Of a DNA stretch of 64,000 nucleotides, positions 44,316-57,145 are shown one piece after another. Made by a program: the position numbers and the translations under genes. Location: the NCBI GenBank assembly GCA_950097015.1, contig CATNEN010000034.1, forward strand, positions 5,474,501-5,538,500, written 5' to 3'. Origin of the DNA: Macrostomum hystrix (lineage: Eukaryota > Platyhelminthes > Macrostomidae). The notes beneath the pieces are model-generated. The model was not told where the DNA came from. It saw only the letters and a list, made by a program, of their open reading frames with translations, and did no database searches. Positions within the stretch are counted from its first letter, which is position 1; every line of letters begins with the position of its first letter.

Positions 44316-44957
44316 TAAATAAACGTATCATAAGAGACTTTGGATTCAATGGAAAAAACGAGAAATAATATAATATTATATCTCTGTTGTTTCAGATTAC
44401 TATAGAATGCTTCCGTTTCTTGTCAGCAGCAGCAAACACATTTTCTAAATAATGTCCATTCTGCGAGCGATTTCGATAACAATCTGTCAATCAGTCATTT
44501 TTATATTCGACAAATCTAATGGCTTTTCCATGTAAATAAGTGCAACATGATAATACATCTTAGCCCCTTTTGCCGCGAGTTCAATGAGTCCAGTTGTGAT
44601 CCAATACGAGTTATTATTTCGTGATAGTGTGTTCTATTTTATCGTCTACGTCGTTACGGTGGGTTGTATTTCGTTCTGCTAAGAAATACTCAGACCAGAA
44701 CGCTGACGGCCCCGGGCTTTGAAGCGTGGCTTTTCAAAGACGCTGTATTAGAACTGACACTTGATTATGTACTTCAATTCGCCACAATAGCTAAAAATGT
44801 ATATTATAGAAAAATCGAATTTGAAATGTCGTACAGAGCATTCCTGTCAGAAAATAAGTGCAAGCAGTAACGCCCCTCTCAGAGAAGAAGTTAGTTTTAT
44901 CCAGACACTCTGGGCACTGATTTATGAGCCACTTACTGATATTGAAGAGGCTTTGCG

Positions 44958-45281
44958 ATGGGAAACAATCCAAGCAAGGCCGCTCTAGCTGCTAAAGCAC
45001 CGTGGAAGCTGAGCGATAAGGCCTACGAACCGCCAGGCCACAAGTGCAGCTGCAGTTTAATAGCCGGCGTAGCTTTATCGGACAGGCCTTTTGCACGTTG
45101 GCTTTTTTCTTCAGTTCGCAGTGCAGATTTATCAGAGTTGATGCGATGTTCAGCCACCGAAATCGTACAAAATAACGAGGAATCTAATCTAGACAGGGTG
45201 GAAGTTTATTACGATGCTGCAGCGTATTGCATCATGTTATGGGATGTTTTATGTAGCACTTTAGTGGCAAGCATGATATGA
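44958..45281 (+). CDS. hypothetical small protein, uncertain
   Basis: A 107-codon frame starting MGNNPSKAALAAKAPWKLSD. Gly at position 2 followed by NNPS would suit N-myristoylation. It has a cysteine cluster (KCSCS) and a hydrophobic C-terminal stretch. An ATTAAA lies at about 45316. I recognise no family, the third-position GC bias of the confirmed exons is weaker here, and no splice partners are evident. It could be a single-exon gene, a gene fragment or chance. Confidence 0.25.
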   Translation: MGNNPSKAALAAKAPWKLSDKAYEPPGHKCSCSLIAGVALSDRPFARWLFSSVRSADLSELMRCSATEIVQNNEESNLDRVEVYYDAAAYCIMLWDVLCSTLVASMI

Positions 45282-45605
45282 ATATTGATCCGCTTTTGTG
45301 AGAACTTTCGCAATATTAAAGATTCGACTGTCTCATGCAAATTCAGCAATCTGACTGGTAAATAACATCGTGAATTTCGCCTCTTTTCGAAACTGTTGAA
45401 ACGCTAAAAAGCTTCGCCTATTTATGAATCTATTTCCTACAAATTTTAATTTATATAACCCAGATGTAGGACATCCAATCAATGATTACTTACAAATATG
45501 AGTAAATATCGCATCTGTAGTGTAGAAGGCCTAGCTTACACCCACGTCTGGCAGCGTACATTTCGCTTGACAGACGTGTCTTCGTTTGTCTATGGCCGTA
45601 AGCTT

Positions 45606-45680
45606 ATTGGCCATAGACATTTAAGCACTCAAACCTATCATTGAGCAGCGGCTGCTTTCGTGACTGATCTGCTTTAGTCT
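45606..45680. repeat. short dispersed repeat, second copy near 22466
   Basis: TATTGGCCATAGACATTTA begins both copies, followed by related sequence (CCATTGAACAG versus TCATTGAGCAG, GCTTTCTTAACT versus GCTTTCGTGACT). The copy length is about 75 bp. Class unknown. Confidence 0.6.
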
Positions 45681-45945
45681 ACTAAATAATCAACCATGCT
45701 CCCGAAGTGCCGTCAGTTAGTCTACCTCGTCTAAGGAAGGCCTGAGCCGCCCTTCGAATCTGTGCGGGCGGTCGAGACCGAAGCACTCGAGGGACAGCTC
45801 GACACGGCGCACGCGGTTCTGCCCACCGTGACCCTGGCAGCGAGACAACTGGCTCCCTGTACAAGCGAGCGCGGCGTTCTGGAATGGACAGCCAGCAACC
45901 TCCTAAGCCACTTCTGATAGGCGCAGAGCGTGTATTATCATTATT
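45681..45945. other. GC-rich repeat-like patch ending in a microsatellite
   Basis: A GC-rich block in an AT-rich interval that ends in an ATT/ATTATC-type microsatellite (about 45935-45950), the way the two SINE families here end. It follows directly on the dispersed repeat at 45606. It may be the 3' end of a retroelement, judged on structure alone. Confidence 0.35.
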
Positions 45946-47324
45946 ATTATATATTTGAGACAGACAAAACATTTTTTGCTCTTGAGGCTAAACCGACATT
46001 CTATGCGCGCAATCGAGCGAAGTATTGAGTGGATCCATCTTGTGTTTCTAGGATCTGTTCTTTAGCCATATTAAGTCTTTAGCATGCCTGTATATAGGAG
46101 CTTTCCATAAAACCTGTCCGGTATTGCTAAAAATAACATGAGAAGAAAGACAAGTCGCGACTTAATTACTAGGTAGGCCTTTTTACACGGCATTATTGTT
46201 CGAGACGCGTAGATGCTGAATGTTCTCTACAGATAAGAAAAGGTTATTATTACGCACATTGAAGCATTGGAATGTCATTGCATGGAAACTTCGTCACTGT
46301 GGAAATTTTAGCTCGTATAATTCCTCCTTTTCCTATATTTTCATTTAATTATATCAATGCAGCCTTTAAAAACACGAGATCAGTGTAAAGTAACGTTTTA
46401 AGCAGTCTACCTATGGACTCAATTCTTAGAAGGAAAAGCAAGGCCAACAGTGAGCTGGTTATGCTCAACTGGGTTCCAGTAACAAGAACTGACAGGCCCT
46501 GCAGTTATAGTTGGGAGACTGTGGGACCATTAAGTCTAGCGCGGGATGGAGGCGAGAGTGGTAGTGCTGGAATGCTGTCGTTGGTTGTGGCGTGTAAAAC
46601 CTGCTCCCAAGGGCTGCGTTAGGCCCCAGGGCCACTTTGCTGGTGGGGAAAATGAGTGAAATTGTGAGTTGGCCTGAGAGCCTCAACCACTTTGGCTTTG
46701 ATGGAGTAAGACAGAAAATAGTACGGGAAATAGAGAATGGGGCGATTAAGCTTATAGTGAGCTCATTTTACCCTACCATATCCACTCACTGCCAGTTTGC
46801 CACCTAATTTTCTCACCCGCTCATTGGATCACGGCTCTGCTGTTGAGAAGGCCTAAAAGAAAGAAAAGTTAAGGAAGAGAAAAGAGAGAGAAAGCAGAAG
46901 TGAGGGGCAAAATTGATGAGGGCAAGATTGAGCGAGAGTGGAACGAGCACAGTTCGAGAAGGCTTTGAGCACCCACCTTCTCACCCAGTTTCCCTCCGCC
47001 TATTAGCTAAAGTCTAAAGAAAGTTTTGATTCCATGTACTGAACCCTCCAAAGAGATGGCGCAACACAGTGAGACATGCAAGAATTCTAGAAGTGAGCAC
47101 AAAATGTATACAAGCAGCTTAACAACGATATCAAATTCTTGAGTTCTGTAAGTCAAATAAGGAGACATCACCGATTGGAAATTGATTGGAAATCGGATAT
47201 TACTATGAACATGCCAGTGGTTTCTGGCAGTTGAAATTATCTACTCGGCTTATCGACTCCGAGGTCACGAGCTCGGATCCAGCTCTTGAGAGGACTAAAC
47301 TCGGCTAGTTGTCGCTGACACCAT

Positions 47325-47430
47325 TTTTTATGTGTACAATCTCCCATCTTAACTTTAGGGGAAGGGAGGAGTTGTTTTTTATGTGTACAATCTCCCATCT
47401 TAACTTTGGGGGAAGGGAGGAATGTGTGAT
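47325..47430. repeat. 51-bp tandem duplication
   Basis: Two copies of a unit beginning TTTTTTATGTGTACAATCTC, offset by 51 bp and differing by one or two bases. Nothing else is recognised around it. Confidence 0.85.
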
Positions 47431-49329
47431 TGACGTAGCAGGCCGGATAAGGGATAAGTCAGCAACAGGCGCGGCTGCGTCTCCCCAGCTCCCAACCCCG
47501 CTAAGACGGCCTTTTTTATCGCGAATGCATTTTATTTTCAAACGGGGCAATATAATCTGCATTGATTAAAAGCGACTATAAGATAGACAAACATGGAGGC
47601 ATCATCGCCATGGATGAGTGCATCCGATCTGCATGCATCTCAAATTTGAGTGCTTCTTGGGTTGCTCTCGCTAAAAATGCTCAAATTGCAGCATTTCCTC
47701 GACTGCAGGATGCGCAATTAGAAAAATAATAAGAGGCACTTAGCAACTATTTCAGGCAGCTGTAGAGAGCACAGGATGTTATCAATATGAGTGCCCTGCT
47801 AGAAATGCAGGACCGTGGAGTCAAATATTCATTGGCGAGGAAAAGAGAAGGGTGGCATATCTGATTCCTCGACACACTTTCATTCTCTACAGCAAAGACG
47901 CGCCAATGTCTCAGGAGACATTGTTTGGGATGAGGGACATTGGGAAATCGGTGGGAACAGCGAACCACTGTCTTGAATGCTAGTTGCATATGCATGAGAC
48001 TTTCACTGCAGACGCATTGCGTGTGAAGAACTTTGCTCGAGCGTCTTCCACAATGTCCGTAGGCCTTATTGATTGGCTAGCTGGTCTTGAACAGCTGAAA
48101 GCTGATCTGGAAAATATTCGCGCCCTGGACTCAGGACGAAGAGAAATTAAAGTCCCGAACGCATTCCGTCTATCTGGGCAATGGGGATCGAAGATTGTTA
48201 AATAATTCATAAAGATTGAGTTGTTGGCCTGGTGGAAATGGTTTCCGAACAATTTTTTGCAAAATAAATTACCTCTGTGGATTTGCTTCAAGCAAAGTTG
48301 GAAGTGGCGACCTAAATTTTGTTACCGTTTCACTCTTTTTAGAGGCGTTATGGGTGACGCTGTTTTTAGAAAAGCCATTATTAGACTCAGAGAATCACAC
48401 TGCAGAATCCCATTTTGCATAGCTGATGATCGATATGGCTACTCATAGTAGAATTAAGCGCGATGCAATGCCAAAATCTGCTTTGATTAATCATTGAAAA
48501 TATATATTTTCCAATTTTTTGTTCGGTGTAAAAAATTGGTACTCCTGCGAAATTTGAACGATGCACAGGACGGACGTACCAATTGGGCAAAGCAAGTCCT
48601 GGATAAAGATCATTCTTTGAATAAAAAAAGGAATAAAAAACTTTAGTATTAAAATAGTTAATTCTATGAATCAAAAGATCGACAAGCGACAGTATAAAGT
48701 TAAGCAGAAAACAAAGATCAATGCTGGGTGCCTTTGAATTCTGCAGTTAGCAACCGTTCCCCTTTCCCCTTCTGAAACTTTCATCCTCGCCCGCCTCCAC
48801 ACACACTTTACCTTTCCAAAACGTCCAATATAGAGGAATGGAAAAGTCAAGATCTTGCTGCTGCTGCTGTTGCTGCCGCTGCCGGCAGCTTTTTGGTGTG
48901 TCATCGAGCGAGCGAACAGTGCGCGTGCGTGTGCGTACGGGCCACTGGGTACAAGCGTGGCCGATAGATCCCAAACCGGCTATGCAGTGCCATTTTCAGC
49001 ATTGTCTTTACCGGTTCGCAGCTCCGCGTCAACGGGACAGCAGAATCTGTGCGCCTGCTTCCGCGGAAGGCATTTCTGAAGCAGTGCGGACCAGTCCCCA
49101 TTGCGAAGGAGCCTACACAGAGCTATTTATCGATCGGAATTCAGCCTCAATGTGGATCTGGATGGTTAGGGAGGAAAGTTTCGACGCAAAGTGAAGAGCC
49201 AAAAAATGTGCAGCGCCTACGAAAGCGAAACTGGAAGACAGTTCGACCTGACATTTTCCACCTCACCTCCTACTTTTTCATTCCTCGATTTTCCTTTACC
49301 CCTCTCTCCCTTCTGCCAGCTCTTCTAGC

Positions 49330-49440
49330 CTTAGCCTTGGCTGTATTTAGTCAGCCTGGGTGACCCGGAAACCTAGGCCGCTCAGCAGTCCTTCATCTCT
49401 CTGTGTTTCGATCGCCACAACCGCATCAGCTTATACGAAG
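49330..49440 (+). promoter_or_regulatory. likely 5' untranslated exon of troponin I
   Basis: Sequence ending in CTTATACGAAG followed by GTAAATTAAC at 49441, a usable splice donor. The next acceptor, at 49597, lies 5 bp before the troponin I start codon, so an untranslated first exon is required. This is the nearest candidate, and its 5' limit is not defined. Confidence 0.45.
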
Positions 49441-49602
49441 GTAAATTAACAAACAGATAGAATGTGTAGCAGTACTTCTAGTATTATTCGATTATTAAGG
49501 AAAATCAATTTTTACCTGACCTATCATCCTTCCTCTTCATAACCAACTAATAAAATTAAAATTTGCGTCGATAACTAATTTCTTTTTCGCACGGCAGCAA
49601 CC

Positions 49603-52600
49603 ATGAGCGACATGGACGAGCGACGCGCGGCCCGACGCAGGGCGAGGCAGACAGCGTGAGTTCACAAATCTTTACTGTGTGTTCGAGCAGAAATTGGGCC
49701 CACGGAAAGCTTAGAGAGAGTAGCTGTGACCCAGAAGGGTTATCGAGAGAGGGTATCAGTGACCTAAAAGGGTTATCGGCAGAGGGTAGCAGTGACCCTA
49801 GAAGGTTATCGGGAGATGGTATCAGTGACCCTAGAAGGGTTATCAGGAGAGGTTATCAGTGACCCTAGAAGGGTTATCGGGAGAGGTTATCAGTGACCCT
49901 AGAAGGGTTATCGGCAGAGGGTAGCAGTGACCTAAAAGGGTTATCGGCAGAGGGTAGCAGTGACCCTAGAAGGTTATCGGGAGATGGTATCAGTGACCCT
50001 AGAAGGGTTATCAGGAGAGGTTATCAGTGACCCTAGAAGGGTTATCGGGAGAGGTTATCAGTGACCCTAGAAGGGTTATCGGCAGAGGGTAGCAGTGACC
50101 TAAAAGGGTTATCGGCAGAGGGTAGCAGTGACCCTAGAAGGTTATCGGGAGATGGTATCAGTGACCCTAGAAGGGTTATCAGGAGAGGTTATCAGTGACC
50201 CTAGAAGGGTTATCGGGAGAGGTTATCAGTGACCCTAGAAGGGTTATCGGCAGAGGGTAGCAGTGACCCTAGAAGGTTATCGGGAGATGGTATCAGTGAC
50301 CCTAGAAGGGTTATCAGGAGAAGTTATCAGTGACCCTAGAAGGGTTATCAGGAGAGGTTATCAGTGACCCTAGAAGGGTTATTTGGAGAGGGTAGCAGTG
50401 ACCCTAGAATGGTTTTCGGGAGAGGGAGGGTAACTGTGACCCACTAAGGGTTTGACCCACGGAGGGTTATCAATGGTTATTATATAATTTCGAAGTTTCA
50501 AAGGCGCAAATGCATTCTCTTCACACCACATTCCCCATTTCAGAACCGAGGAGGTATGCAGGGCGATCAGTAATAAGAGTCATCTTCCAAAGTTTTCCTT
50601 CGACTTTTTCTCTTCCTTTCATTTAAAAAAATTCATAGTCTAAAAGCATTCTTCTTAAGGCAGCAGTTTTCGAATCGCTGATCTCATCACCGTGTAGAAA
50701 AACAGATTAATAAATTCCTGAATCGGAGTCAGAACGCTCGTAAGATTGCAACAATTACAATATCCTGACATCCGGTTGAGTTTTGCGCTTTTATTCGCAC
50801 CTAATTCTGTACTTTAGTTCCCGCGAACTTTACAGAGCTTAACACGCGATATGCTTTTGGTCAGTTTTATAGCGCTTTCCCGCTGGCCGAGGCCCTCATT
50901 TCACCGATTGTAGTTGGCTGCAAAATATTTGTACGACGCTTAAAAATTGTCCTAAGCGTATTTTTATCGTTCGTGCCTGCCTATGCCATACGGCGGTTTT
51001 AAAGCGTTCGCTTGCATCCCCATCTGTTGGTTGACGGTTCGTTTTGCTTATGCGCCATTGTTCTTGCGATTCCGGGGGGGGCTCTTAGTCGACCAGTTTA
51101 ACGAATCGCAGAAACATAACCATATGGAAGTCTTATAGTAGGAACATCTTTGATAATTTACACCATAGGAAATTCTTGAGAGTTTTTCAAGGAAGATCTT
51201 AGCTCGTACATGGTATTTTTGTTGTTAAAGTTTGTCTTAGTTCCAGTCGCAAGAACAAACCAGCAATGCCCACTAGTTTATATGGGAGAAAGTCAGCCTC
51301 AAGCTCAACCTTGGTTGGTCTGGCGATGGTTTTTAGCTTGTGACTAGTCGTGAATTTTCCTACCCCAAACAAAGCACGTCACCTTTAAAAGTCCTTAAAG
51401 GACTCCGATTAAGGCAATCGAATAAACAAACTATAAATATGTCAGGAAGCCCCGGCTCCAGCGGCGGATTCATCGAGGCGCCGTCGGAGGCGCGGCGACG
51501 ATGACGAAGGTGGCGAGTCCGAGGCGGCGCCAGTGAGTGCTCGCGGGTGTCTGCCATCAGCAGGCAGAAGATGAGAATCCGTTCAGCAGACTGCGATTTG
51601 ATTTCAGAATATTCTGTTGCCACAGAAAGCCCAAAATTGTTGTCAAATTCACAAACGTATTTTGAGGTGGCCTCCCTAACAACCCTAACAGTTACTAACC
51701 AACTCTTTTTAAACAAAACTGTATACATACAAGTTAGTTTAATATACGCGCTCGTAGATCTCGAGTTTAGTTTACGAAATTTGCATGCTTCAACATGCTC
51801 CAAACCAATTTTTTGTTTTAACATCAACCACTGTTACGATAGGTCTCATTCTAGAATATCTTTAGTTTAACTCAACCGTTTTGCCCCAACACAATGTGCC
51901 ACGAACGACTTAAACACTGGATGTATAAGGGCTATTTATAAAAACTTGACCAGAATGCATGACAGCATACTTAAATCACGAATATATATGTCTATATGAT
52001 TATTATTATAAATATTTATTTAAACCATCGCATGCGAGTCTCAATGAAAACAGAAGCCCAAATGACATCTAAGGATATCCTAAAGTACTTGCCTGCTTAC
52101 TTCACCCTCTGACATCATAGAAAAATCCGCTTTTCAGCCCACAGCCGACTCCGCCCCGGCTGAGGAGCCGTCCGCTGGTGGTGGCGGCGGCGGTGGTGAT
52201 GACGATGTGAGTCCAAAATTTGATAGATTTTACTGAAGTAGTGGCAAAATGATTCTAAATATGCTCGAGTTAGAGACAGAATACGGCTTGAACGTCAGGC
52301 CGTTCCTGAGGGGGCAAAAATCAAGTCAAGAACGTCTCTCTTTGTAGGACCGCAGGAGGGCCGAAGAGGAGGAGGCCGCCGAACGCCGCCGTCGTCAGCA
52401 GCAGCAGGAGGAGGAGGAGCGGGAGCGGGAGCGGGCTGAGGCCGAGCGTCGTAGGCGCGAGGAGGTAAGCTGCTGAGGAACTGAGACGCTGCTGTTTGCC
52501 TTCCACCAAGATGAGACCGCCTTTGACGATGCCGATCTTGCTTGACATTTTCTCGCTTCACCGCACGCTGCGCACCCGTTTGTAGGAGGCTGAACGACGC

Positions 52601-53439
52601 CGTCGCGAGGAGGAGGCTGAGGAGCGCCGCCGCGCTGAAGAGGAGGCTGAGCGCCGCCGCGCCGAGGAGGCTCGCAAAGCAGAGGAGGCTGCCGCTGCCG
52701 CCGCCAAAAAGGGCGGCAAGGGCAAGAAGAAGAAGGGAGTCACCATGACTCCTGAGAAGAAGAGGCTGCTCAAACAGCTGATTATGCAGAAGGCGGCTGA
52801 AGAGATGCGAGCAGAGCAGAAGCGCAAGGCGCAGGAGCGCGAAAGCCACCTCAAATCTGTGGTCGGCGAGCTCAACATTTCGGGCCTCAGCAAGGGTGAG
52901 CGGTCACTTCATTCTTCATCTAAAATTTCGACTCTAATGGCAAACAAGAAATCGCTTTTTTCTTTTGCAGACCAGCTAGAGAGCAAGGTGAAGGAGCTGT
53001 ACAGAAAGATGGCCCAGTTGGAGGCTGAGAAATATGACTGGGAAGTGAAGATCCACAACCTGGACCTGGAGATCAACTCCATGGAGGCCAAAGTGAACGA
53101 GTCCAAGGGCAAGTTCACCAAGCCTGTGCTGAAGAAGGTCTCCAAGACCGAGCAGCGCCTTGAGAAGCTCAAGAAGAAGAACAAGGCGAGCGCCGCATCC
53201 CTTCGTGAGGGCCTCAAGTCCACCGGCCAAGACAAGTACGCCCTGGAGGAGAAGGAGGAGGTAAGCTTCAGTGTGATATATTGCGAGCTGCCATCCTTCA
53301 GGGCCTTAGGGATAATGCTGAAAGCTACTCCCCAACTCGCCCACCGCAGTCGGAGAAGCCAGAGTGGACCAAGGAGAAGAAGGAGAAGCACGAGGAGGGA
53401 GGCGAGGGCCAGGCCGAGGAGGCCGCCGCTGAGAGCTAA
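49603..53439 (+). CDS. TnI: troponin I with long Glu/Arg-rich N-terminal extension
   Basis: Coding exons: 49603-49655, 50544-50553 (10 nt), 51446-51532, 52138-52206, 52348-52464, 52586-52895, 52971-53260 and 53350-53439. All borders are GT-AG and in phase, giving 341 residues. The core from about residue 166 is typical: MTPEKKRLLKQLIMQKAAEE, a central helix with LEAEKYDWEVKIHNLDLEIN, and the inhibitory segment GKFTKPVLKKVSKTEQRLEK (263-282). Troponin I holds actin-tropomyosin in the off state until calcium binds troponin C. The roughly 165-residue N-terminal extension has an RRRRRRGDDD patch, a poly-Gly run (about 64-70) and Glu/Arg repeats. Long extensions of this kind are known from molluscan and arthropod troponin I. 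AATAAA lies at 53615. Confidence 0.95.
49690..50460. repeat. 34-bp minisatellite with a 168-bp higher-order unit
   Basis: Monomers of about 34 bp containing AGAAGGGTTATCGGGAGAGG. Marker variants such as GACCTAAAAGG recur at 49761, 49929 and 50097, exactly 168 bp apart, so groups of five monomers were amplified as a block. The array lies in the troponin I intron that precedes the 10-nt exon and begins about 35 bp after the donor. Confidence 0.93.
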
Positions 53440-56044
53440 AGTCATCAGCTGCGAATTACATCCAACCAAAAGACCGGCCGGGACACACCGCGACTGAGCC
53501 TTCCCCATCAAATCACTGCTTGTGTTGCGGCTGTGTTGTCTTCTGAGCTGGAACTCTTTGTAGGCAAACTCTACTCGTGCATTCACCAGGGGATTTCGGT
53601 CGTCTAGTGTGGAAAATAAATATTCAAATAGAAATTTTTCGTGCACACACTTGTTTTTTAAATCTGCTCCTTTTCTCCCGAAATGCCCATCTTTCTGTTT
53701 TGCTCCTTTAATTTTCTCTTTCTCTGTCGCTCGCGCTCACCTTTTGCTTCGCAAATGGTCCTCACGCAATCAGAACAGCATGTTTTGAAAGCCCTTTTCA
53801 ACGATTAGGAAGAAGTTAGTTGACGCCAATTCGCCAAGTATGAGTAAAAAACTAATTATATGCTTGTTCGTTTTCAGAACGCAGTTTTATACTCATCAGT
53901 CTCTTAGTCGCTTAATTCCTATATAACACGCACATCCTAAAACACAGATTGCCTAGAATAATGCAAAGTGCATTCTGGTTCCTTAAAGTCGATCATGTTA
54001 AATCCTACACCCCGCTAAATTAAATTGTCATTATAGCAATAAATAAACTTTTAAATTATACTTGCTTTATTTATCGGCTTGGGTAAAGAAGCAAGAATAT
54101 ATTAAATCAAAGGAGGCAATCAAAATAATACTTAATTATGCTTCGATTTCCGCGAGCTGAGGAAAGAAATTTGTGATCAATGAAGTCAACAAGATCTCCT
54201 AGAAATTTGTTTCAAGCGGTACGTATAGGCCCATAGTAGTTAAGGTTGATGGCGAAGCAGCATGAGTTGAGCAGCACAAAAATATACGCTAGCTCGTGTA
54301 GGTGGAAGCGTACACCACTGCACGTTGGTGATGTTGTAGTCGGATTTTACTATTGCTTTGGTGAAAATTTTACTGTTGTAAATTTTAATTCAATCAAATT
54401 TTCCTCGGGCTCAATGGGGCATTGAGGAGACACGCTACAACTGAGTTTCGTGTACACATGCGCATGTGTGGCAGACCAAGGGTTGAAGTTTTTGTGAGAT
54501 ATGTACTCTGGAGAACTCTGGAGTATAATTGATTAGTATAAGATCGCTGTTGCGTTGATTATGATTATTAACGTGCATGATTATTGTGCATTATTTTGGT
54601 GCATCAATCAGAAAATTAAAATCATAAAAAATACCGAGAGCTGATTGATCGAGAACATCTTTCTGTTCAGGAAATAGAAAAAGCCTTATTGGTTTAGGCT
54701 TTAATTTTAAGAGATCACTAGCTTGGACATTGGGTATTAATATGCCGACCTAGCAGTACGATGATATATGACAAGATAACAATTATGAAAGTTGCAGAGT
54801 CTGAATAGCTATTTTTCTAACGTCTAAAACGAGCAGCTTTTGATCGATTCAGGCAAAGATGCATTAGAGTTAATATTCTTTCTTCACATGCTATATTAGG
54901 TTATAATATACAGTTTATTTCAATCTATATAAGAAATAGCGGTAAAATATCCACCTCTTAAGAACTGCGATATAAATCCAAGACAGCGCCTAAAAACTGC
55001 TAAGACTGGTAGAAGAGACGATGGCGTCGTATTGCCACTGTTTTGTTCGTGTACGCTGAAACGTTTGATTTGAAACACTGTTTCAGTTTCAGAAAAGTTA
55101 TATTTAGTGGACAGTGGACTGAAGAACACAAAATATTGTTTTTAAAAAAAACCTTCTAATGATTACGAAAAGGCAAGTAACTTGGCAAAAAATTCTCGAT
55201 CGCTAGAATTCTATATAGCTTAGTTTCTTGCTAGCTATTGTAACTTGGTTCCAGATTGTTCAGTCCATTGCTAAGTGTTAAGTTCAACCGCCAAATCAAA
55301 ATCTTGTTTCTTTGAATTACTGTCTTACGATGCGGATTGCCATGATACAGACGACCTACTGAACAGTCCGATTCTTCTCTTCAGTAGTTCGTTTGTTTGA
55401 CTTAAGGCTATGGCTACATAGCTGCATGTTTGATTAATTGAGTAAAACGTACTTACAGATAAGTGACTATTTTAACCAGTTTTTTGTTTACATTTTGAAA
55501 ATTAGGCCTATGACGCTTTAGGCCTACTTATTTCTAACCCACCGATAAACGCTAGCAACTAGCTATTGCTAGTTATGTATCTGATTAAAAAGGCAGGGAA
55601 AGCTGAGAAGGCGTTTAATAAAATTTTACTCCTAGTGGACTAGCTAGTAATTAATTTTGTTATTGAATGACCTCTACACTCAGCATTAGGCCTAATCGTC
55701 TCATTATGACATTATTTCTAACTTTCATCAATTTACTACAAATAAAGCCATGACATCTAGATGCTAATAATCGAGGTGTATAGCTAGCTAAATGCATTAA
55801 ACATTTGAAATGGCTAAAGTCAAAATTGTTGCAAGCCATCTTCTAGTGCCCATTTTTAATTTGAACTGTAGCTAACTTTTTTAGTCTATGCATTATAATT
55901 TGGTGCGAGTTCCAGTAAATTTATCTGCTACCATCTTATGTGCCCACAGATGATGAGATTACTACTTTGTAAGCAAGTGAAATTCATGAGCAGACAAGTT
56001 GGCCAAACTTGGCCTTAACTGAAATAAGAAGACATTAAATGCTT

Positions 56045-56684
56045 GGCAGTGCTTATCCCCATGGTACCATAGAAATAATTTTTGTCTTATTCCTACGGTA
56101 CCATGGGAATAATTTCCTGCTTATCCGCACGGCACACTGATGAGATAGCTGTCCTATCTTCGACTTCAACATATTCTGTGGGAATAATTTCCTACGAAAT
56201 AGTTTCAAATGGGAATATTTCATATGGGAATAGTTTCAAACGTAGAGTGCGTAGGATTCGTAGCTCCAGAGATGCGTAAAGTAATAGACTGGATTATAGA
56301 CTTAGAAGGCTTGAGCTATAAGATTAGAAAAATACACACTTCAGTTGTATTCTTTTAAATATATAAATAATAGAAATATATATTTTATATACTTAAAAAA
56401 TTAGTTAACTAGTTGCGAAAAATGCAGAAAACTTTAATTTCTTTACTTGCTTTTAAAAACCGGAAAAAAAGGAAAATTGCAGTCATGATAAAAATATAGA
56501 TGATAGGACAGCTATCTCGTCAGTGTGCCGTGCGGATAAGCAGGAAATTATTCCCACGGAATATGTTGAAGATAGGACAGCTATCTCGTCAGTGTGCCAT
56601 GCGGATAAGCAGGAAATTATTCCCACTGTACCGTAGGAATAAGACAAAAATTATTTCTACGGTACCGTGGGGATAAGCACTGCC
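56045..56684. mobile_element. 640-bp terminal-inverted-repeat element (foldback/MULE-like MITE)
   Basis: It starts GGCAGTGCTTATCCCCATGG and ends with the reverse complement (CGTGGGGATAAGCACTGCC). Inverted arms of roughly 150 bp include TCTTATTCCTACGGTACC and GCACACTGATGAGATAGCTG with their partners. It is flanked by 9-bp repeats TAAATGCTT (56036-56044) and TAAATACTT (56685-56693) with one mismatch. A 9-bp target duplication with long inverted repeats is the Mutator-like pattern. The right arm carries an internal duplication. No transposase is present. Confidence 0.82.
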
Positions 56685-57145
56685 TAAATACTTAGCTATC
56701 ATGCCAATGTGTCAACAGAAGATCAGTTGTTTTTTAGACTAGGCCTAGAGGTACCAGAGGTGACAGGTTTAGTTATTTGGTTAATTTTAAAGAAATATGA
56801 AATATAATAAGTTGAAATATTACAAATGTAGAGCCTGAAAGTGGAACTGTCTAATAATAGATTTATGGCTGATTCAAATTTAAATAATTCAATATTCTAA
56901 ACCAGGGCCCTAAATTATAAGACCATGCTTACAATATTTTTATATAGGCCTATTTTTGGTATTTTTTCAAATAATAATTATCATTTAACATACTAGTTTC
57001 AGTTGACCATCACATTTTAAATTTGTCTTTAGAGCTTTAAAAATTGCAGTTTTTTAATTTAACATTCATATCAAACAATCAGATGCTCATCATTTACAAA
57101 AGTTGAATGGGTCCACATGGTCTTTTATATTATTTAATTCACAAG

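Larger units (their letters stand above)
43859..49597. other. intergenic interval, largely without genes
   Basis: Between the NETO-like stop and the first coding exon of troponin I. It holds a family-2 SINE (44046), a possible small ORF (44958), a GC-rich repeat-like patch (45680-45945), a tandem duplication (47325-47430) and a likely 5' untranslated exon of troponin I ending at 49440. The remaining sequence is AT-rich, with no supported coding exon. Confidence 0.45.

Noticed and set aside
52295-53646. Long minus-strand ORFs opposite troponin I
   Set aside because: Antisense shadows of Glu/Arg/Lys-rich exons, giving Leu/Ser-rich nonsense. The plus strand encodes a clear troponin I.
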